From an uncultured Planctomycetaceae bacterium (GTDB lineage: Bacteria; Planctomycetota; Planctomycetia; Pirellulales; Pirellulaceae), in the NCBI GenBank assembly GCA_937967665.1, contig CALBSZ010000288.1, positions 1-22,855 of the forward strand: a DNA stretch of 22,855 bases, written 5' to 3'. The notes under the pieces are model-generated. The model did not search any database. It was not told the DNA's origin and saw only the letters and a list, made by a program, of their open reading frames with translations. A program made the translations under genes and the position numbers. Within the stretch, counting starts at the first letter, position 1; every line of letters starts with the position of its first letter. Of this stretch, positions 9,182 through 15,044 are shown in pieces.

Positions 9182-10456
9182 ATGAATACCGACCGTTGTG
9201 CTCGTCACGAACATCTGTCACGGCGTGTCCTGCTGAAAGGGACACTGGCGACCGCCGCGGGCGAATCGCTCATCAACTGGGGCAGCCTGTTTCACTCCGC
9301 GGCACACGCGGGGGAGGTCGACAAGAATCAGAAACGCTGCATACTGCTTTGGATGAACGGCGGTACCAGCCAGTTCGAAACGTTCTACATGAAAATCGGG
9401 CGGCCGACGGGCGGGCTCTTCCGCGATATTTCCACCAACGTACCCGGTACGCGTGTCTGCGAACTGATGCCCACCATCGCGCAGCACATGGACAAGCTGG
9501 CCGTCATTCGCTCGATGCACACATCGCAAATCGACCATCCCGGCGGGATTCATCTGATGCATACGGGCTACTCCGAGGCCGCGGGCATCCGCTTCCCGGA
9601 GATCGGTGCGGTCGTCGCCAAGTATCTCGGTCGTGACGGTTCCGACTTGCCGAATTTCATTAAGATTTTTTCGCATGGAAATACGGGTGCCGGGTTTCTG
9701 GGACCGAAGTACCAGCCTTTCAAACTCAGCCCCGACGGGAATCTGCCGACATTTTCCACGTCGAGACTGAACCCGCAGATCGAATCGCGGCGCAATGCCT
9801 TGCGCAACTTCGTGGAAGACACTTATGCGCAACGTCACCAGGCCGAAACCGCTCGCATGCACCGCGAGGCCTACGAAGCGGCGCGGCGGCTGCAAAACGT
9901 CCAAGATGTGTTCAAGATTGATGACGAGTGGGAAAAGTATCGTGACTTGTACGGCGATTCGGCATTTGGCCGGCGCTGTTTGACGGCGCGGCGCCTGGTG
10001 GAAGAGGGCGTGCCGTTTGTCGAGGTGGGGCAGAGCAGCTACGACTCGCACGCCGACAACTTCGTCTGGCATCGCGGCCTGGTCCCACCGATGGAACGAG
10101 CTTGGGCGGGCCTGCTGATCGACCTGCAGCAACGCGGATTGCTGGATCACACCCTGGTTGTCTGGATGGGCGAGATCGGCCGCACACCGAATATCAATAA
10201 TCGCAGCGGGCGGGATCATTATGTACGATCCTGGAGTACGGCATTGTCTGGCTGCGGCGTGAAAGGCGGGTTGGTCTACGGCGAATCGGACGAAGACGGA
10301 GTCGATGTGAAGACCGATCCCGTTACCGAAGGGGACTTCTTTGCCACCATCTACCAGGCGCTGGGAATCAACCCGCAGACCGAGCATTACAACGGTGTGC
10401 GTCCCATTCCCATTGCTCCGTTTGGGGCAAAAGTGGTCCAGGACATCCTCGCCTGA
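9182..10456 (+). CDS. DUF1501 family Tat-exported protein (alkaline-phosphatase-superfamily-like)
   Basis: Protein of 424 residues from this start. It begins with a twin-arginine signal (SRRVLLKG), a weakly hydrophobic segment and an A-x-A-type site (SAAHAG), so folded export by Tat is likely. Family landmarks are CILLWMNGGTSQFETF near the N-terminus, YDSHADNFVWHRG, VVWMGEIGRTPNIN and GRDHY near the C-terminus. DUF1501 proteins are related to sulfatase/alkaline phosphatase folds, but no substrate is established. I prefer the ATG at 9182 because GGAG (9172-9175) sits 6 nt upstream; an in-frame ATG at 9170 would add four residues. It follows the DUF1549 gene after a 48-bp gap. Confidence 0.93.
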   Translation: MNTDRCARHEHLSRRVLLKGTLATAAGESLINWGSLFHSAAHAGEVDKNQKRCILLWMNGGTSQFETFYMKIGRPTGGLFRDISTNVPGTRVCELMPTIAQHMDKLAVIRSMHTSQIDHPGGIHLMHTGYSEAAGIRFPEIGAVVAKYLGRDGSDLPNFIKIFSHGNTGAGFLGPKYQPFKLSPDGNLPTFSTSRLNPQIESRRNALRNFVEDTYAQRHQAETARMHREAYEAARRLQNVQDVFKIDDEWEKYRDLYGDSAFGRRCLTARRLVEEGVPFVEVGQSSYDSHADNFVWHRGLVPPMERAWAGLLIDLQQRGLLDHTLVVWMGEIGRTPNINNRSGRDHYVRSWSTALSGCGVKGGLVYGESDEDGVDVKTDPVTEGDFFATIYQALGINPQTEHYNGVRPIPIAPFGAKVVQDILA

Positions 10457-10548
10457 CCCCGGAGATCGTGAGTTGGGAGTTCGAACGCCGTGCACGTCGA
10501 CGCCCACCGCGTTCACGTGCGCCGCGGACGCCTGCGGAGTGAAAGCAA

Positions 10549-11742
10549 ATGGAAATCAACAAACCCGTTCATCGCTGGCAATTGAAATTTGAGGGCGAGT
10601 GGCCCACGTCGGTGGCCTTCCTCGGCAGCAGTCGCCGGATCGCCGCCGGCAACCGGGCGGGGCAGATTTATGTGTGGGACTTGCCCGAGACACCTCCGGA
10701 AGCGGAGCAGGACCAGAAAGAACCCGCTCCGCCCGATTGGGCGCCGTCACGACGGTTCGACGGCCATACCAACGGCATCAGTCATCTGTTTGCAACTGCC
10801 GACGGCAAGACGTTGCTGTCGTCCAGTTTGGACCGCACGATCCGTATCTGGGATCCTGCCGTCGCCGCCAGTGGAACTGCCGAAGTCGTGCTCGATGCCC
10901 AGGACCGCGAGCGGCAGGCGCGGTACAAGTCGGGCGAGGAAAAGGACGCCATCCTCAATGCTCCCGGGTGCACGGTCGAAACCTGCGAACCCGTTCAGAC
11001 GCTCGAAGGTCATCGCGACTGGGTAGCCAGTCTTGGCCTCAGCCGCGACGAAAAACGACTCATCAGCGGCGATATCTCCGCGACGGTGATCGTCTGGGAT
11101 CTTGCCAACCGGACGCAGGTTTCAACCTGGAGCGGGCAACCGTGGAACGGCGTCGTTGCCGCCGCCCTGTCCCCCGACGGCCAGACCGCGCTGGTTTCCG
11201 AGTACCGCTACAAGCGGGACGATTTCGACATCCCCGCGGCTGCCTTGAAGCTGTGGAATGTCGCGGACGGTACGGAAAAGCTGGACCTTCTGAAGATCCA
11301 GTTCCCAAAGCTCGACGCCACCGCTTCGTCCTATGGCGCGGCCCAGGTTTGGCGTAAGTTCGTCCACGGCGGCTTGATCGCCGCGGACTTCTCGCCGAAC
11401 GGAAAGCTAGTCGCCGTGGGGCAGGGAGGGGAAACCGATACGGGACAGGTGCCGTTGTTTGACGCGGAGTCCGGAGAGCTGATCCGCGCGGTTTCCGGCC
11501 ACCGCTACGGCGTTTGCGATGTGCAGTTTTCGGCCGACGGCAAGTACGTGTTGTCGAGCGGACGCGATACGACCGTGCGGATTTGCCAGGTCGAGGACGG
11601 CAAGGAAATCGCGTCGTTGGGGAAGGAACGCGGTGGGCAGTTCAAAGATTGGCTCCATGCCATTGCCGTTTCACCCGACCAGCAAGCCGTCGCCGCCGCC
11701 GATATCGCGGGCATGGTTCACGTCTGGCAACTGCAGTCGTAA
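10549..11742 (+). CDS. WD40 repeat protein
   Basis: Beta-propeller protein of 397 residues with no signal peptide. Several WD40 blades are visible, each ending in W-D or an equivalent: IYVWDLP (about 40-46), a blade ending IRIWDPA preceded by DGHTNGISHL, a GHRDWVASLGLSRDEKRL...VIVWDLA blade, ALKLWNV, a GHRYGVCDVQFSADGKYV blade, and a final VHVWQLQS. An acidic/proline-rich insert (about 47-65) breaks the first blade. It is the third gene of the DUF1549-DUF1501 operon, 92 bp downstream, with GGAG 9 nt upstream of the ATG. WD40 genes commonly follow this pair in planctomycetes. A scaffolding role is the usual inference; the partner is unknown. Confidence 0.92.
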   Translation: MEINKPVHRWQLKFEGEWPTSVAFLGSSRRIAAGNRAGQIYVWDLPETPPEAEQDQKEPAPPDWAPSRRFDGHTNGISHLFATADGKTLLSSSLDRTIRIWDPAVAASGTAEVVLDAQDRERQARYKSGEEKDAILNAPGCTVETCEPVQTLEGHRDWVASLGLSRDEKRLISGDISATVIVWDLANRTQVSTWSGQPWNGVVAAALSPDGQTALVSEYRYKRDDFDIPAAALKLWNVADGTEKLDLLKIQFPKLDATASSYGAAQVWRKFVHGGLIAADFSPNGKLVAVGQGGETDTGQVPLFDAESGELIRAVSGHRYGVCDVQFSADGKYVLSSGRDTTVRICQVEDGKEIASLGKERGGQFKDWLHAIAVSPDQQAVAAADIAGMVHVWQLQS

Positions 11743-12031
11743 GTGCTCGAGTACCAGTTCGAGAACCATCGCGAGCTTGTCCCCGATTTCGACAACGTGA
11801 TGAGCGCGCGGCTCACGGATCTTAATGAGCCTGGAATGCTGGATTCCACGCTGTTGATCGTAAGGCAGCGTCTCTTCGCATGCGGTCACGGCGGCTTCCA
11901 GGTCTGGGATGGGAGCCAGCCCGCGACTGCTTCCGGCACCAAGTAGAATCGGTGGCACGGATGTGCAAAGTGTGTGTACCGGAAACTCACACCGCCACGA
12001 TGGCACCACGCGCCCCGACGCCTGACCGTGA
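11743..12031. other. Intergenic region between convergent genes, no supported gene
   Basis: The 289 bp between the WD40 gene (plus) and the receiver gene (minus) has short open frames without recognisable similarity or ribosome sites. It contains a long imperfect inverted repeat at about 11951-11998 (GTGGC...GCCAC outer arms, with GTGTG...CACAC inside). This could act as a bidirectional transcription end, but no T-run is present. Confidence 0.35.
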
Positions 12032-12778
12032 CTACGTCCTGGTTAGCTCCCGGATGGCGCCGACGATACGCTCGGGATCAGCGGGTTTGGTGATCCAGAA
12101 ATCGACGTTCCGGCGGGCCTTTTGCATGTTTGCGGAGGTCGCGTCGCTGCCGCTGACGGCGATCAGTGTCAGGTCCTTGAGTTGCGTATTGGAGCGTATG
12201 GAAGTGACGGTCTTGGGACCATCAAGACGCGGCATATTCATATCGAGCAGCACAACGTCGGGAAGCGGGGCCAGCTTGAGTTGCTGCAGCGCGGCAATGC
12301 CGTCCCTTACATGAATCACCTGGTAACCCAGCTCGGCCATTTGCGCGGACAGCAAATGCGCTTCCATGTCGTCGTCTTCAACAAGCAAAACTTTGAGTGC
12401 ATTGCTTCCTTCTTCAAACCGTCGCTGGTCCACCACATCATCGCGTGATTCGTGCAGTTCACCGTTTACCTTGGCGAGCATCGTTTCAGCCGCTATTCGT
12501 GCCTTGTCAACTTGCCCGCTATCAAGCAGCCGACAAATGGCTCGGAAAGCAAGCGAAGACGCGTAGAGCCGATTCCTCAGTTCGTGAATCTGCGCTCGCG
12601 TTGAAGTCGGATCAGCAGCGTTCTGCTTGCTATCGTGAGTCGATCTATCCATCGCCTTTTCGCCGGTCGCCAACTCTCTCTCACGACCGCCCCGTTGCGT
12701 TTGCCTTGATGTGGCACGCAAGGTCGCTTCGACACCTGTGTCCGGCGCTGCCGCGCCTTCTCGAATTGCCTGTGCCAT
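12032..12778 (-). CDS. Response-regulator receiver protein with an HELRN-containing N-terminal helical region
   Basis: Protein of 248 residues. The C-terminal receiver (about 127-248) has all key positions: the acidic triplet in VEDDD (135-137), phospho-acceptor D179 in LLDMNMP, S209 in VSGS, and K231 in ITKPAD. There is no DNA-binding output. The N-terminal helical stretch (about 60-110) contains IHELRNRL, which resembles the H-box of some histidine-kinase dimerisation domains (H65), but no ATPase domain follows. It could therefore be a phosphotransfer-like or dimerisation segment. An internal ATG at 12652 is an alternative start that removes 42 low-complexity residues. A sigma54-like site lies about 60 bp upstream of the longer start. 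Confidence 0.87.
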   Translation of the reverse strand: MAQAIREGAAAPDTGVEATLRATSRQTQRGGRERELATGEKAMDRSTHDSKQNAADPTSTRAQIHELRNRLYASSLAFRAICRLLDSGQVDKARIAAETMLAKVNGELHESRDDVVDQRRFEEGSNALKVLLVEDDDMEAHLLSAQMAELGYQVIHVRDGIAALQQLKLAPLPDVVLLDMNMPRLDGPKTVTSIRSNTQLKDLTLIAVSGSDATSANMQKARRNVDFWITKPADPERIVGAIRELTRT

Positions 12779-12836
12779 CGTATTGTTGCCTTGTCGCGTT
12801 TAATCTGCACGCCACACCCGCGTGCTGATGACGTGT

Positions 12837-12852
12837 TGCAAACAGCGGACCA
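12837..12852 (-). promoter_or_regulatory. Candidate sigma54 promoter for the HELRN-receiver gene
   Basis: Read on the minus strand the site is TGGTCCG-CTGT-TTGCA. The invariant GG and GC are 12 bp apart as required, and two positions of the -24 box (C4, A5) differ from TGGCACG-N4-TTGCW. The predicted transcript start near 12826 lies about 48 nt before the start codon at 12778. Its position strengthens the call, but the box is weaker than those at 17692 and 20459. Confidence 0.45.
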
Positions 12853-13013
12853 ATACCGCCTGGGAATCTCCTGCAGCACACATTTGCAGATGGGCAACTT
12901 CTTTGCGGAGTAACTGTATTTTCAAGGATTGGCGGAGGCGGCAAACTGTGTTCGAGGGGACGTTTCCCAACGCCAGCTTGTCCGGTCTCAGCCAATCTGT
13001 CGTTCGGAACGGG

Positions 13014-13226
13014 TCAGCCTCCGACAAATTGGCACGGGGAACTGCTTTCCGTCTCGACACCACGACGCTGCGGGTTTGGCGGCAGTGCTTCGTGCCGCAA
13101 GATCGCGACTTCCGGAGGTGCCTGGAAGCCAAGTCGCACTCGCCTGCCCTTTGTTTCGAGCACCACTAATTCCACGCCGTTGCCAATATGGATCCGTTCG
13201 CCAGTTTTGCGGCTAAGTACGAGCAT
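13014..13226 (-). CDS. csrA: Carbon storage regulator / translational regulator CsrA
   Basis: RNA-binding post-transcriptional regulator of 70 residues. It shows the complete family pattern: MLVLSRKTGERIHIG at the N-terminus, VRLGFQAPPEV in the middle, and R44 (in AILRHEAL), the position equivalent to the RNA-contacting R44 of E. coli CsrA. The start is fixed by GGAGG 7 nt upstream of the ATG; a frame extended to 13283 is open but would bury this ribosome site. The C-terminal tail after about residue 50 is variable in the family. In planctomycetes CsrA probably controls translation of target mRNAs by covering GGA-containing leaders. It follows an 81-codon gene on the same strand by 69 bp and sits within two-component genes, a setting that suggests stress or lifestyle control. 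Confidence 0.95.
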   Translation of the reverse strand: MLVLSRKTGERIHIGNGVELVVLETKGRRVRLGFQAPPEVAILRHEALPPNPQRRGVETESSSPCQFVGG

Positions 13227-13295
13227 CTTTCTACCTCCATGAGCAAAAAAAAGAAAACTCCGTTGATTGCTGCCAGTAGTCATCCGGCCGCTCCA

Positions 13296-13541
13296 TTACG
13301 CTGGATCGGGAGCTGCCCTCAAATCGCGTTTTTCGAAGAACCGGGCGCCGCATCGGTCGCAAAGCACTTCCCATGCGATCTGCCGCTGCTGTTGGTTCGG
13401 AAAGACGAAGCCAGCAGGAATCCGAACGCCTCCGAGGTAGACCAGCAATCGCTGGAAGTGGAGGTGTTCGGCGCCGCTGTCCGTAGGGAAAAGCGGGCTG
13501 ATGATAAATTGAGTTACGCAGTTTCTTTCGAACCCGGGCAT
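13296..13541 (-). CDS. Small uncharacterised protein with a CxxC knuckle, upstream of csrA
   Basis: I do not recognise a family for this 81-residue protein. It is supported as a gene by a strong ribosome site, GGAAGGA, ending 5 nt before the ATG, and by same-strand placement 69 bp ahead of csrA. The sequence is mixed aromatic/hydrophobic (LHFQRLLVYLGGVRIPAGFVF) and ends with CDRCGARFFEKRD, where C61 and C64 form a single CxxC pair; an additional Cys is at position 8. One CxxC pair could be half of a zinc site formed by a dimer, but that is speculation. The opposite strand is also open over this interval, but that frame has no comparable start site. Confidence 0.55.
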   Translation of the reverse strand: MPGFERNCVTQFIISPLFPTDSGAEHLHFQRLLVYLGGVRIPAGFVFPNQQQRQIAWEVLCDRCGARFFEKRDLRAAPDPA

Positions 13542-13663
13542 CGAAATCCTTCCGGCTTGTTGGGCGGTTCCATGAAATCCAACGACGACAACTAGTGTGT
13601 CTTGCCGAGCCGCCGGTTACTGCGCGCGATACTACGAAGCGCGGCATGGTCAAATCCCCCATA

Positions 13664-13679
13664 CGGCACGCATTTTGCG
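13664..13679 (+). promoter_or_regulatory. Candidate sigma54 promoter for the NarL-type regulator
   Basis: CGGCACG-CATT-TTGCG has the invariant GG and GC at correct spacing. Only the outermost bases (C for T at position 1, G for W at position 16) differ from TGGCACG-N4-TTGCW. A transcript would start near 13690, leaving about 90 nt to the preferred ATG at 13779 and ruling out a start at 13602. Confidence 0.55.
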
Positions 13680-13778
13680 AGTGAACAACTGAACACGACA
13701 CGGGGCGTCGATATGTACAACATGGTCACTTCTTCGCTCTGGGATGAAAGTGAGCGGCGGGATGAAGACCGAGGCAGG

Positions 13779-14456
13779 ATGAAGGCAATGCATAAGGACG
13801 TGTTGAAACGATCTCGCATCCTGATCGTGGATGATCACCCAATCGTCCGTCAGGGGTATGCATTTGTCATTAGCTCGGAAGACGATCTGGAGGTTTGTGG
13901 ATTTGCGGCTTCGGAGATGGAAGCGATGGAGCAGGTTCGGAGCACTCGGCCCGATCTCGTCATTGTCGACCTGATGCTTGAAAACGGTCATGGCATTGAA
14001 TTGTTGAAGCGAATCGCGCGGGATTTCGACGCGACGCCGACGCTGGTCGTATCCGCCTACGACGAACTGCTCTACGCCGAAAGGGCACTGGATGCGGGCG
14101 CGTCGGGTTATCTCAATAAACACGAAGCGACAGACGCATTAACGGACGCCATGCGGCAGGTTCTGGGAGGCGAGATCTATCTGAGTGTTCGCATGACCAA
14201 ACGGATTGTGCATCAAAAGGTTCACGGCGACGGCGTTGCAGGTACCAACCCGCTAGCCGTCCTGTCCGATCGCGAACTGCAAGTCCTACGATTCATCGGG
14301 CAGGGCATGGCCACACGCCATATCGCCCAGCAATTGTCGTTAAGTCCGCGCACTGTGGAACGCTATCGCGAGAACATCAAGCATAAGTTGAATCTGCGCA
14401 GTGCCATCCAGCTGGTGCAAACCGCGACGAAATGGGTGCTGGAAGAGGGTGTTTGA
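13779..14456 (+). CDS. NarL/FixJ-family response regulator (REC plus LuxR-type HTH)
   Basis: Transcription factor of 225 residues. The receiver (about 12-130) has D18/D19 in IVDDHP, phospho-acceptor D64 in VIVDLML, the S92 switch position in VVSAYDE and K114 in YLNKHEA. The C-terminal LuxR/GerE helix-turn-helix (about 160-220) is textbook: LSDRELQVLRFIGQGMATRHIAQQLSLSPRTVERYRENI (given in two overlapping family blocks). I chose the ATG at 13779 because GAGG lies just upstream and the length is typical; upstream in-frame ATGs at 13713 or 13602 would add unconserved residues. It lies convergent with the hybrid-kinase gene and divergent from the csrA pair. The nearby hybrid kinase with Hpt domain is a plausible phosphodonor, by proximity only. 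Confidence 0.92.
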   Translation: MKAMHKDVLKRSRILIVDDHPIVRQGYAFVISSEDDLEVCGFAASEMEAMEQVRSTRPDLVIVDLMLENGHGIELLKRIARDFDATPTLVVSAYDELLYAERALDAGASGYLNKHEATDALTDAMRQVLGGEIYLSVRMTKRIVHQKVHGDGVAGTNPLAVLSDRELQVLRFIGQGMATRHIAQQLSLSPRTVERYRENIKHKLNLRSAIQLVQTATKWVLEEGV

Positions 14457-14537
14457 CGATGAATGCCGCGACGGATGCGGAAGATGGGTGCAGGAGCGCG
14501 CGGTTGCATTCCGGCCAGGCATGATTAATGTGAACGG

Positions 14538-14972
14538 TCATGGCAGGCGACCGCCTTGCTGTCGCATGAAGTTTCGGATCGCGTTGTTTAGCGCTTCCAC
14601 CATCGGAATCAGTCGAGCAAGCGTATGGTCGGCCTGATCGAAGTTTGCGTTCTTGCCCATTTGTTCCAGTTCGACGGCAAGGTCGCGGGCTTCATCGTGA
14701 TTGTAGCTGCTGACGAGGCTTTTCAGGCGATGGGCGGCGATTTCGAGTTGCCGGGAGTCCTGTATGGCAAGTGCTTCACGCATTTTACCGAGCAGCGCTG
14801 GCGAATCGTTCAGAGCATAAGTCATATGCTCGTGCAACAGATCCATTTCGCCTCCCATGCGTTCCAAGGCGGCGGTGAAGTCGAAACTGGCCTTACACAA
14901 GGGCGCCGGGCGGGACTGCGTTGCGGTGTCCGACTCGCTGTTGGCCCCGCTTACGTTTTCAACCAGCGTCAC
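14538..14972 (-). CDS. Histidine phosphotransfer (Hpt) domain, displaced C-terminus of the hybrid kinase
   Basis: The open frame of 144 codons begins with receiver-end residues (VTLVENV) and contains an Hpt four-helix domain (about 28-140). The phosphorylatable H81 lies in IAAHRLKSLVSSY; the usual family motif is AHxLKG, so S replaces G. It lies exactly in frame with the kinase upstream, separated by two stop codons (15042-15044 and 15003-15005). The GTG at 14972 has GAGG 6 nt upstream, so separate translation as a free Hpt is possible, although the GAGG also encodes conserved receiver residues (ARELV). The intact Hpt sequence suggests either a very recent break or continued function as a separate phosphotransfer protein. 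Confidence 0.75.
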   Translation of the reverse strand: MTLVENVSGANSESDTATQSRPAPLCKASFDFTAALERMGGEMDLLHEHMTYALNDSPALLGKMREALAIQDSRQLEIAAHRLKSLVSSYNHDEARDLAVELEQMGKNANFDQADHTLARLIPMVEALNNAIRNFMRQQGGRLP

Positions 14973-15044
14973 CAGCTCCCTCGCGTGTAGTGGCTTCGCA
15001 AGCTACGCATAAATCCCGGCGGGAAGGCACCTTTCCCAGGCTCA
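14973..15044 (-). pseudogene. Stop-interrupted end of REC2 joining kinase and Hpt frames
   Basis: Reading on from the kinase frame after the TGA (15044-15042) gives A-W-E-R-C-L-P-A-G-I-Y-A, a TAG (15005-15003), then L-A-K-P-L-H-A-R-E-L, and then the Hpt frame. This aligns with the usual receiver end, in which a Gly sits where the TGA is, ERCLxAG follows, a Tyr sits where the TAG is, and then comes the conserved xxKP lysine. There is no frameshift. Each stop is one base away from a usual codon (GGA to TGA; TAC or TAT to TAG). Confidence 0.8.

Noticed and set aside
9218..10516. Minus-strand 432-codon frame opposite the DUF1501 gene
   Set aside because: It is an antisense shadow in GC-rich coding sequence; the plus strand encodes a clear DUF1501 protein.
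11952..11967. TGGCACG-GATG-TGCAA resembles a sigma54 promoter
   Set aside because: The GC lies 11 rather than 12 bp from the GG, and no plus-strand gene follows; the next gene is on the other strand.
13029..13047. TTGGCACGGGGAACTGC looks like a sigma54 site inside the csrA 3' end
   Set aside because: GG-to-GC spacing is one base too long and it lies within coding sequence on the opposite strand.
12822..13216. Plus-strand open frames across csrA and the preceding gap
   Set aside because: They are antisense to csrA, have no family features and no good ribosome sites.
13188..13595. Plus-strand 135-codon frame opposite the small CxxC gene
   Set aside because: It overlaps the csrA start and ribosome site, has no strong start signal, and the minus-strand frame has a GGAAGGA ribosome site.
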